Of a stretch of 5,479 bases of DNA, positions 1-5,402 are shown piece after piece (positions within the stretch are counted from its first letter, which is position 1; every line of letters begins with the position of its first letter). Location of the stretch: contig JANLQJ010000442.1 of the NCBI GenBank assembly GCA_031367715.1, forward strand, positions 1-5,479. The letters run 5' to 3'. The translations under genes were made by a program, and so were the position numbers. The notes beneath the pieces are model-generated. The model was not told the DNA's origin and did not search any database. It saw nothing but the letters and a program-made list of their open reading frames with translations. This DNA comes from JANYHF01 sp031367715 (GTDB lineage Bacteria > Pseudomonadota > Alphaproteobacteria > Rhizobiales > Hyphomicrobiaceae).

Positions 1-138
1 GTCGATGAACATGCCCAACAAGAATCACTGTTCGCGGCGATTGGCAAGTGGGTTACATGGACACGACTGTTGCAGTCTGGACTCACCGGGAGCCCGCGCC
101 GCCTGGACTTTCAAGTCAAAGGCAGTGAAAAGTTCGGG
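1..138. other. Unassigned DNA left of the lactonase remnant
   Basis: Plus frame 1 is open from the window edge to a TGA at 148-150 (49 codons, including the stretch FQVKGSEKFG). It could be the tail of a gene that starts outside the window, but I recognise no family. Its last few codons lie in DNA that belongs, on the other strand, to the metallo-hydrolase pseudogene. If it is coding, its natural end was therefore also replaced at the junction near 139-142. A second short frame is open from ATG 11. Neither has a visible domain, so I only note the open frame. The block appears to be foreign DNA that replaced the lost tail of the neighbouring pseudogene. Confidence 0.25.
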
Positions 139-901
139 CTAGTGGATTGAAGCAGCATCCGGCGGTCGCCCACGCCCGGCACATGCCCTTGATCGAGCAG
201 ATCTAGACCGTAAGTCAGATCGCCGACCAGCGCCAAGGTCTGCCGTCCGGGCCTGCGCACGATGAGCGAAATTGACCCGGCGGTGTGCCCGGGGGTAGGC
301 AACAGCACAAACTGCCATCGCTGAACAGATCATGCCCCGCGTCGAAGGGAGCAAGCGCCGGGTCGAAAATCGGCGCCTGCTCGATCTGCCGCCATTTCAA
401 ATTAGGCAACTCAATGTGCCGCCGCATGACGCCTGCGAGTTCGGGCCATGATCCCGACAGGGTGGCCCATTCCGATCGACTGACTAAAATCTCGGCTTGG
501 CTGACCTACCGCAAACCGCCGATATGGTCGCCATGCAGGTGCGACAGGACGACCCTGCTGACGTCGCGAACGCTGTACCCCAATCCCGCCATCAGCGCGG
601 TCAGCGTCTGATTGGCGACCATCTCGAATCTGGCCATACGGTACAGCGCCGCCAAGAGGAACCCCGACGGGAAATATCCCGGATCCGTAATCGATGCGCG
701 ATCCAAACCTGTATCGAACAACACCAGTCCGTCGCGATGCTCGATGACGTAGACATTGATCGGGCGCGGCGCCGTCCATGTCCGGGAGGCCAGCACCCAC
801 AGCCATGGCGGCCGCCATGTGCCGGCCATATGATCCGGGTGGATCCGCACGCTGCCGGTGCTGACGACGCTGACGCGGCGAATGGGATCGTCGCTGTTCA
901 T
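139..901 (-). pseudogene. Broken metallo-beta-lactamase-fold hydrolase (AHL-lactonase-like)
   Basis: The product would have been a zinc-dependent hydrolase of the MBL fold, of the type annotated as N-acyl homoserine lactonase family (AiiA/AttM relatives), opening lactone or similar ester rings in the cytoplasm. ATG at 901-899 (MNSDDPIRR) overlaps the stop of the upstream gene as ATGA. Visible landmarks are FDTGLD at residues 62-67 and the metal motif HLHGDH at 121-126. Codon 132 is TAG (508-506). The same frame then continues in clearly family-like sequence (VSQAEILV, HIELPNLKW), so this is a point nonsense change, possibly GAG to TAG. At about 308-310 one base is missing. The next frame resumes with LLPTPGHTAGS (metal His at 287-285) and LVGDLTYG (bridging Asp). 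Family-like sequence ends at RRMLLQST near 139, so the last ~30 residues with the final metal His are gone; the present frame closes at a TGA at 113-111. The enzyme must be inactive. The exact substrate class is inferred from family resemblance. Confidence 0.85.
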
Positions 902-1584
902 GACGCCGCTGCCCCAATCCCCGATGGTGTTTGGCGGCCAACGATTGCGGGCGCCTCCTGAATCAACGCGTCGTTCTCGAGAGCCGCCACCATGAACAGC
1001 GCAAAATCCACACGGCGCGTGAGATTGCTGGCAAGGATGGGGTCGCCCACGTGCCTGGTCCAAACTGGAAGGCCCTGGCTTGCACCCTCTTCGAGGTCAC
1101 TGCCGCGCACGACTGTCCAGCGGGTCTGGCTGGCAAACACCCTGCGGCACGCTTCGACCTGATCATCGAGATCGCCTATGCGCAGAAGCCTAGCTATCCA
1201 CCCGGCAGCCGACACAAACGCCTTGAAGCGGCGTGAGTACTTGTCTTGACTGTCGCGCGTGATGTGCCAGCCGCAGGAGAATATGAGCCGGGCATCTGCT
1301 TGCGCGTGATCGAGCACCGCCTGAGCCGTGCCCGAGGCATAGTTGTGAACGCCCCAGGGAACCAAAACGGTGAGCACGCCGTCACACCCTTCGACTGCTT
1401 GCTTGATGACTTGGCGGTCATCGGTTGCTCCCGGGTAAATGGTTATGCGCCCCTTGAAACGCTCAAGTTTGCCCATGCTGCGCTCCCGGCAAACGCCCGA
1501 GACCTCGTAGCCATGGTCCAAGGCATGCTGGACCATGTATTGCCCCAGTTTTCCGGAAATGCCGACGATACAGATCTTCTTCAT
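898..1584 (-). CDS. NmrA-like NAD(P)-binding atypical SDR protein
   Basis: A 228-residue Rossmann-fold protein of the NmrA/atypical short-chain dehydrogenase type, acting in the cytoplasm as an NAD(P)-dependent oxidoreductase or a cofactor-sensing protein. It opens with MKKICIVGISGKLGQ: the glycine-rich loop GxxGxxG is at residues 8-14, and Arg33 after strand 2 (GVCR) would suit NADP. No classical YxxxK catalytic pair is obvious, as is usual for this subgroup. Start 1584 is chosen because AAGGA lies 7 nt upstream and the Rossmann strand begins at once. An alternative ATG at 1632 adds 16 residues (MMPMELAAS...), has its own GGTGGAG, and makes an ATGA overlap with the original end of the upstream hydrolase, so it cannot be excluded. 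The stop at 900-898 overlaps the ATG of the downstream metallo-hydrolase (ATGA), implying translational coupling. It is the only member of this operon with no visible lesion. The substrate is not readable. Confidence 0.85.
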   Translation of the reverse strand: MKKICIVGISGKLGQYMVQHALDHGYEVSGVCRERSMGKLERFKGRITIYPGATDDRQVIKQAVEGCDGVLTVLVPWGVHNYASGTAQAVLDHAQADARLIFSCGWHITRDSQDKYSRRFKAFVSAAGWIARLLRIGDLDDQVEACRRVFASQTRWTVVRGSDLEEGASQGLPVWTRHVGDPILASNLTRRVDFALFMVAALENDALIQEAPAIVGRQTPSGIGAAAS

Positions 1585-1628
1585 GTCATTTTCCTTCGCC
1601 AGACTGCTCGCCGCAAGTTCCATAGGCA

Positions 1629-2518
1629 TCATGAATGAGTCTCCACCCGCGAAACTATCTGTGAAACGGCGAGGCCGAGTTGCCGATCTGGCAATGGGAT
1701 TGGGCTTGGTCAGCGCGCGTGAAGATATGCGCTGTTACGGACCTTGCATGGTTCAGCAAAGGAAGTTGGTCGAACAATTGCGAAAGCGGCACGAAATGAT
1801 CCTCCGCGCCCGCCATGATCAGCGTGTGCTGTGCAACCAGCGCTGAAATCGAACGTGTGTTGTAGGCTTTAAGCTTGTCGAAATAGGCGGCGGGGCTTGC
1901 CGCGCCAAGCACGTGCATGCCCTGTTCGATACCCCATTTCGACATCAGGTCCCGCTCCATCAGGGTGCGCGCCAGCAGGTTCAGCACTGTGCCGAGCCGC
2001 AGTCTCACGAGCGTGGTGATCGCCGCCTCCGCCAGCTTGCCGCGCCGCGATGAGATGCACTGAAAAAAGTCGAGCATCACATCGAAGGCCACGACGCGTT
2101 TGACTCTCGGCTCAAAGGCGGCGGCGCGTAGTGCAAGGCAGCCGCCAAGGCTGATTCCGACCAGTGTGACGTTCGTCAGCCCAAAATGGTCGAGGACCGC
2201 GCCCACGGGTTTTTCCCATTCGTGCGTCATCGGCAGATTCTCGCGCGTGAGCGTCGAGCCCTGACCCGGACCGTCGAACATGATCACCTGGTAGCCTTGA
2301 GAGGCAAAAGCCTCGGCGATCCCGTAGAATTCCTCAACATACACATCGTATCCGGCGTGAACAACGAACGTTCCGCGCAGCGGTATTTTTGGAGCCAGTG
2401 CAAGTCCATAAAGATGGCTGCCCGCATAGGGCACGCAAAAGCGATTAAGGTCCTGCTCCTGATGAGTATCGTAAAAAAGGGGCTCCCCGCTGTTTCGAGT
2501 GGGTGAGTTTTCTGCACG
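1629..2518 (-). pseudogene. Broken alpha/beta hydrolase, front missing and frameshifted end
   Basis: An alpha/beta-hydrolase-fold esterase/acyl-hydrolase type enzyme. Counting from the first possible start, GTG 2434, the nucleophile elbow is GISLGG with Ser95, the acid is Asp212 in MAGAEDHF, and the base is His247 in QSHCQ; VVHAGYD (24-30) and FDGPGQG (53-59) fit the oxyanion and strand-loop regions. So the triad is present. Family-like sequence begins upstream of that GTG (EPLFYDTHQEQDLNRF), and the frame is open back to a TAG at 2521-2519 with no start codon. The front has therefore been lost, right beside the left end of the IS110 element. After IGN (residue 252, near 1679) one base is missing: the present frame ends at a TAG at 1657-1655, whereas adding one base gives LGLAVSQIVSRVETHS and a TGA at 1631-1629 that overlaps an ATG of the next gene. 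It was probably the first gene of the operon. Loss of its start and promoter should silence it. Confidence 0.85.
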
Positions 2519-2528
2519 CTAGGCGTGC
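2514..2528. repeat. Perfect hairpin at the left border of the IS110 element
   Basis: GCACGC-TAG-GCGTGC forms a 6-bp stem with a 3-nt loop. It sits exactly where recognisable hydrolase sequence stops and just outside the 10-bp repeat taken as the left element end. IS110-family elements are known to favour hairpin or palindromic targets in several hosts, so this may be part of the original target. It could equally be a chance palindrome in GC-rich DNA. Confidence 0.45.
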
Positions 2529-2536
2529 CCTGCCGG
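2527..2536 (+). repeat. Left copy of 10-bp direct repeat (element end)
   Basis: GCCCTGCCGG, repeated exactly at 4478-4487, 1951 bp away. The repeat contains a central CT (2530-2531), the same dinucleotide that serves as the exchange core in the IS110 element IS621. I take it as the left boundary: target left flank up to the CT, element after it. Inference from spacing and position, not proven. Confidence 0.5.
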
Positions 2537-2546
2537 ATTGAATGCA

Positions 2547-2735
2547 ACCGAAAGATGATTGGCGGCGGCAAGCTCTGATCGTCTCGGCAGTTGCGGCGCT
2601 GAACTTGTTGGGGTTGGGCGGTGCCGGGAAAAGTGAAGCGAATCCTCAACTTGAATTGTTCCGCCGTGCTGGTCGGCCGTCAAGATGCTATGGGACGGCG
2701 GCGCGGTGAGATAACCGTGCTGCGGGAGGCCGATC
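2547..2735 (+). ncRNA. Candidate bridge-RNA region upstream of the IS110 transposase
   Basis: This noncoding block lies between the left element end and the transposase start, where IS110-group elements encode the structured bridge RNA that pairs with target and donor DNA. The visible structure is a stem CCGCCGT (2661-2667) with ACGGCGG (2695-2701). It competes with a nested alternative, GCCGTC (2676-2681) with GACGGC (2694-2699), whose loop is 12 nt. A diverged colinear copy lies at 4125-4320, which argues that the block is under structural constraint or was duplicated. Binding loops could not be assigned by eye. RNA ends are unknown; the coordinates mark the part shared with the second copy. 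The role is inferred from position in a known family. Confidence 0.45.
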
Positions 2736-2750
2736 CAATGGAGCCCCGCC

Positions 2751-3935
2751 ATGACAAATCCGAAACCCACGCAGAATGATCTGAGCCGCAGTCTCGCGCC
2801 ACTCGACATGGATACGACGCTGATTGCGGTGATCGAAATGGGCCAGAAGAGCTGGCTCGTCGCCGGCATCGTTCCAGGCATCGAACGCCAGCCGTTGAAG
2901 AAACTCCCCGTCGACGCGCTCGCCCTGCTGCAGGTCCTTGGTCGCTGGCGCGCAGAAGCGGAGAAGGCGAAGCGCATGGTGACGCGCATCGCCGTTGCCT
3001 TCGAAGCCGGGCATGACGGCTTCTGGCTGGCGCGCTGGCTCTCGCTGAACGGAATCGAAGTGCACGTCATTCACGCTTCGAGCGTCGCAGTATCGCGTGA
3101 GCATCGACGCGCCAAAACCGATCGGCTGGACACGGAGATGCTGAAGCGGGCGTTCGTCGGTTGGCTGCGCGGCGAACGCAATCACTGCAAGATGGTGGCG
3201 GTGCCGACACTGGCCGAGGAAGACGCCAAGCGGCCGAGCCGCGAGCGAGAGCGTCTGGTCGCCGAGCGCAGTCAAATCGACACGCGCTTGAAAGCCGCCT
3301 TTGTCCGGCTCGGCATTCGCAACTTCAATGCGAAGGGCGCAAATGCCATGTCGAAACTCGAGGCGCTGAAAACGCCTGAAGGATCGCCGATCCCGCCCAA
3401 TACACTCGCCGAGCTCAAGCGTGACTTCGAGCGGCAGGCGTTCCTCAAACAGCAGATCCGAGCGGTCGAGGCCGCGCGCATGGACCGACTTGCCAAGGCT
3501 CCCGACGAGGGACCGAGCGCAATGGTCCGCCTGTTGGCACGGATCGTCGGCATCGGCGTGGAGACGGCCGACATGCTCGTGCAGGAGGTGTTGTCGCGCA
3601 ACATCCGCGATCGCCGTGCGCTCGCCCGGTATGCTGGACTCACTGGCTCGCCCGACGAGAGCGGAGCGAAACGACGCGAGAAAGGCCTGGCGCGCGCCGG
3701 CAATGCGCGCGTGCGGCGCGGCATGATCCAATTGGCTTGGCGGTTCCTCATGTTCCAGAAAGAGAGTTCGCTGTCGATCTGGTATCGGCAGCGAACAGAA
3801 AATGCGACGTCGACGCGCAAGACGCTCGTCGTAGCATTGGCCCGCAAGTTGTTGATCGCGCTCTGGCGCCTTGTGCGTGACGGGATCGTGCCGGACGGCG
3901 TGCGCCTGCGTCCTGACGTGCCGGTCGCCGCATGA
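2751..3935 (+). CDS. IS110-family transposase (DEDD recombinase)
   Basis: A 394-residue transposase of the IS110 family, of a type common in rhizobia. The N-terminal RuvC-like domain shows IAVIEMGQKSW (first acidic position, here Glu29 where most relatives have Asp), AFEAGHDG (Glu85) and the family hallmark AKTDRLD (Asp124, Asp127). A charged, helical linker spans roughly 150-255. The C-terminal Transposase_20 domain has the helix-hairpin-helix-like RIVGIGVETADML (264-276), RRALARYAGLTG (288-299) and ESGAKRREKGLARAGN (303-318), where Ser304 is the likely nucleophile. With its partner DEDD site the protein would cut and rejoin DNA guided by a bridge RNA. Start ATG 2751 has GGAG 7 nt upstream. 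At 394 residues it is longer than the ~330 typical of IS110/IS621, with no internal stop or frameshift, so the element may still be active. Confidence 0.97.
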   Translation: MTNPKPTQNDLSRSLAPLDMDTTLIAVIEMGQKSWLVAGIVPGIERQPLKKLPVDALALLQVLGRWRAEAEKAKRMVTRIAVAFEAGHDGFWLARWLSLNGIEVHVIHASSVAVSREHRRAKTDRLDTEMLKRAFVGWLRGERNHCKMVAVPTLAEEDAKRPSRERERLVAERSQIDTRLKAAFVRLGIRNFNAKGANAMSKLEALKTPEGSPIPPNTLAELKRDFERQAFLKQQIRAVEAARMDRLAKAPDEGPSAMVRLLARIVGIGVETADMLVQEVLSRNIRDRRALARYAGLTGSPDESGAKRREKGLARAGNARVRRGMIQLAWRFLMFQKESSLSIWYRQRTENATSTRKTLVVALARKLLIALWRLVRDGIVPDGVRLRPDVPVAA

Positions 3936-4124
3936 TGGCGATCGATCATTCCTCGTTCTCGCATTCGTGACCCGGTCGTTGCCGCGGTTCGCGATGACGG
4001 TTCGAGGTGGCGGGGTCCCGCGCTTGTCCACGGCTTCGATGCCGCCGTTAAGAATGGGCCCGCCGCCTCGGAGCTTTGCCGCTGATGCGCATGCATGCAT
4101 CATGGTCCGGGCCATGTGAGCCCG
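3936..4124 (+). other. Noncoding start of the IS110 downstream tail
   Basis: No gene is seen in this 189-base stretch after the transposase stop. It contains a 10-bp palindrome ATGCATGCAT (4091-4100) followed directly by a stem-loop CATGG (4101-4105) with CCATG (4112-4116) over a 6-nt loop. These lie just before the second copy of the noncoding block and may be the front of a structured RNA there. No terminator with a T-run follows the transposase. Confidence 0.4.
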
Positions 4125-4320
4125 ACCGAATACAAGGCTGTGGCAGCGCGAGCTGTCCTGACTGCAAGCTCCCCTCGACATCGTCTCCGGCCGAAGCGCA
4201 ACACGGGAAAACCCGGGAGTATCCTCAAGCCCGATCGATCAATCCTGCCGCCGTGCTCGGAGCCGTCAAGGTGCGGCCTGGAAACGGCGGAGTCTGTGGC
4301 GAGGTCGGAGCGACGGCCGA
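4125..4320 (+). repeat. Second, diverged copy of the IS110 noncoding block
   Basis: Short blocks recur in the same order as upstream of the transposase: ACCGAA (2547 / 4125), CGGGAAAA (2625 / 4204), ATCCTCAA (2642 / 4221), CCGCCGTGCT (2661 / 4248), GCCGTCAAG (2676 / 4262) and ACGGCGG (2695 / 4284). Spacings are 78/79, 17/17, 19/27, 15/14 and 19/22 nt. The stem CCGCCGT with ACGGCGG is kept in both (4248-4254 with 4284-4290). Colinearity with near-equal spacing makes chance unlikely. It may be the noncoding end of a second IS110 element whose transposase is gone, or a built-in second guide-RNA-like unit of this element type. No transposase sequence follows it. Confidence 0.6.
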
Positions 4321-4469
4321 CCTTGACCGCCCCTCCGCGCGCCGGCGTTGGCGCTTTGCGGTCGGGACGGAAGAAAGCCTTCGGCGAGGTCGAACCAAAG
4401 AAATGCAGCAAGGAAAGAAAGAAGCAGAAAGTGCTGCAAAATATGGGCTTGACTTCGGGAGTCCCATAC
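4302..4469 (+). ncRNA. Hairpin-rich right end of the IS110 element (candidate structured RNA or DNA)
   Basis: Four perfect stem-loops follow one another. AGGTCGG (4302-4308) pairs with CCGACCT (4317-4323). GACCGC (4325-4330) pairs with GCGGTC (4358-4363), enclosing GCGCC (4339-4343) with GGCGC (4350-4354). TGCAGCA (4404-4410) pairs with TGCTGCA (4432-4438) across a purine-rich loop. TATGG (4442-4446) pairs with CCATA (4464-4468), and stacks on GACT (4451-4454) with AGTC (4460-4463). No coding frame here resembles a protein. In the IS1111 subgroup the bridge RNA lies on this 3' side, so this tail is a candidate. The role is inferred; no promoter could be assigned. Confidence 0.4.
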
Positions 4470-4509
4470 AAGGACAAGCCCTGCCGGGCGCGCGAAGAGC
4501 GCGTCCTTG
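4469..4509. repeat. Inverted repeat across the right element end
   Basis: CAAGGAC (4469-4475) and GTCCTTG (4503-4509) form a perfect 7-bp inverted repeat enclosing the right 10-bp direct repeat. Nested inside are GCCC (4478-4481) with GGGC (4486-4489), and alternatively GGGCGCGC (4486-4493) with GCGCGTCC (4499-4506, one G-T pair). If the element ends at the CT 4481-4482, half of this structure is element and half is flank. It would then have formed by insertion, or the true end lies further right. Confidence 0.4.
4478..4487 (+). repeat. Right copy of 10-bp direct repeat (element end)
   Basis: GCCCTGCCGG, identical to 2527-2536, with the matching CT at 4481-4482. It is preceded by the hairpin-rich tail and followed by sequence with no likeness to the element. 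It is taken as the right boundary for the reasons given with the left copy. Confidence 0.5.
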
Positions 4510-4850
4510 ACCGCCGCCCACCCCGTCGCATTTCGCTCCGCCATGAGGTTCACGCCGCAGGCTGATCCGCTACGCAGCGCACCGTACCCACTCGGAACAG
4601 CGAGGAGGCAAAAAAGGCCAATGAATTTCTCGAATGATACCGTCGGATGGTCGTTGGGTCATGTCGCGCTCCAATCCGATCTGCCGAAATTTGGTGCTGC
4701 GGGTATGGCCGCGCGACGCTTCGAAAATTGAAAGAAAGCTGCGAGATTGCAAACGGCTCAATTCAGGGACGGCGAAGTAAAACGCGCACCGCAGCTGATG
4801 GTTCCAAAGTCGGCGATGGGTACGGAAAATGTCGATTTTGTAGTTGCTCA
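4483..4850. other. Intergenic DNA with no convincing gene
   Basis: No recognisable protein is found on either strand. The minus frame from ATG 4851 is open to about 4570 (93 codons) but has no family likeness and reads as low-complexity Arg/Phe-rich translation. The plus frame from ATG 4647 is open and runs into the phosphatase fragment, but its first ~68 codons (Cys- and Arg-rich) resemble nothing and look like read-through of noncoding DNA. This segment probably contains one or more old junctions between unrelated fragments. Confidence 0.5.
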
Positions 4851-5024
4851 CTGGTGATCGTCACGGCCGACCATAGCCACGTCATGTCGTTGGCAGGCTA
4901 CTCACTACGCGCCTCGCCGATCCTGGGCGTCGTGGAGGATGGCGGCGGCAAGCCTGTCGCTGCCGCCGACGGCGAGCCTTACGCGATCTTCTCCTACGCC
5001 AACGGCCCCGGCGCCGCCTTCCCA
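4851..5024 (+). pseudogene. Alkaline phosphatase fragment (metal-site segment)
   Basis: About 58 codons resemble the C-terminal half of a bacterial periplasmic alkaline phosphatase (PhoA superfamily). LVIVTADHSHVMSLAGY carries the TADH metal-ligand motif (equivalent to Asp369-His370 of E. coli PhoA), then SPILG and a terminal-like PYAIFSYANGPGAA. The nucleophile serine domain upstream and the final His-containing segment downstream are both absent, so there is no activity. The fragment begins abruptly at 4851 and ends near 5018-5024, where the same reading frame changes into RND-pump sequence. The whole gene would release phosphate from organic esters in the periplasm. The family call is by motif recognition. 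Confidence 0.75.
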
Positions 5025-5375
5025 AAACTCAAGAAGGATGCCACCGAGGCGAGGCCGGCTGGTGTACGTCCCATGGCGGCAGCCGCCGACATGGCCGCCA
5101 CCATCATGGAAGGCGCCGTCAACCGTGTACGTCCCAAAATGATGACCGTGGTCGCCATCATGGCCGGGCTGCTGCCGATCCTGTGGTCGACCGGCACCAG
5201 CTCGGAGGTCATGCAGCGCATCGCCGTACCGATGATCGGAGGCATGGTGTCGTCGACGATCCTGACACTGGTCGTCATCCCGGCGATTTATGCCTTGATG
5301 AAGGGGTTTGCGCTCAATCCTCGCGCGAGCACTGCAAGGGCACCGGAGGATGCCTCGACGGCGCTTGCAGATTGA
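5025..5375 (+). pseudogene. C-terminal fragment of a CusA/CzcA-type heavy-metal RND efflux pump
   Basis: The last ~116 codons match the end of heavy-metal RND inner-membrane pumps. ATIMEGAVNRVRPKMMTVVA is followed by a membrane helix (AIMAGLLPILWSTG), the conserved GTSSEVMQRIAVPMIGGMVSS, a second helix (TILTLVVIPAIYALM) and a short hydrophilic tail with TGA at 5373-5375. These correspond to the last two transmembrane helices of a ~1,040-residue protein; the remaining ~90% is missing, so it cannot pump. Such pumps expel Cu+/Ag+ or Zn2+/Co2+/Cd2+ with a membrane-fusion protein and an outer-membrane channel, neither of which is present here. It is joined in frame to the phosphatase fragment, giving one continuous open frame from 4647. 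An exact 12-bp repeat GTGTACGTCCCA (5062-5073, 5125-5136) lies near its start. Confidence 0.85.
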
Positions 5376-5376
5376 C

Positions 5377-5402
5377 TGAACAGGCTGTCGTTGCGCTGTT
5401 CA
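5377..5402 (+). terminator. Weak hairpin after the pump fragment, possible terminator
   Basis: TGAACAG (5377-5383) pairs perfectly with CTGTTCA (5396-5402) over a 12-nt loop and is followed by TGTTTGT. It starts 2 nt after the stop codon, as expected for a terminator. The stem is short and not GC-rich and the T-run is broken, so it is only a candidate. The remaining bases to 5479 show no recognisable gene. Confidence 0.3.

Larger units (their letters stand above)
2530..4482 (+). mobile_element. IS110-family insertion sequence, about 1.95 kb
   Basis: The element consists of a 219-nt upstream noncoding block, an intact IS110-type transposase gene (2751-3935) and a ~547-nt downstream noncoding tail. 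Ends are placed at the CT inside the exact 10-bp direct repeat GCCCTGCCGG (2527-2536 and 4478-4487). IS110 elements lack classical terminal inverted repeats, excise as circles and insert at sequences chosen by a bridge RNA encoded in their noncoding end. Family-like hydrolase sequence on the minus strand stops next to the left end, so the insertion (or an earlier rearrangement there) cost the hydrolase its start. Joining the flanks at the CT does not restore that gene, because an in-frame TAG lies at 2521-2519; the site was probably already rearranged, or the ends differ slightly from those given. The tail is longer than usual for the family and may include debris of a second element. Confidence 0.7.

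Noticed and set aside
411..941. 176-codon and 154-codon open frames over the lactonase region
   Set aside because: They are out of phase with the recognisable MBL-fold sequence and carry no motif; they are shadows of the pseudogene.
2622..2628. TGCCGGG in the upstream noncoding block matching the right flank of the proposed target, as a possible target-binding guide
   Set aside because: A 7-nt match in about 200 nt of GC-rich DNA is expected by chance, and I could not place it in a loop; a fold with paired left and right guides would be needed.
2688..4181. 497-codon open frame on the minus strand
   Set aside because: It lies antisense to the IS110 transposase, is rich in Arg/His/Ala as expected for shadow translation of GC-rich coding DNA, and shows no family motif.
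4075..4510. Open frames of 144, 156 and 143 codons in the element tail
   Set aside because: All three overlap each other and the repeated, hairpin-rich noncoding block; composition is Arg/Ser/Ala-rich without motifs.
4570..4851. 93-codon minus-strand open frame (MSNYKIDIF...)
   Set aside because: No recognisable domain, no clear ribosome binding site, and it sits in a segment full of fragment junctions; length alone does not support a gene.
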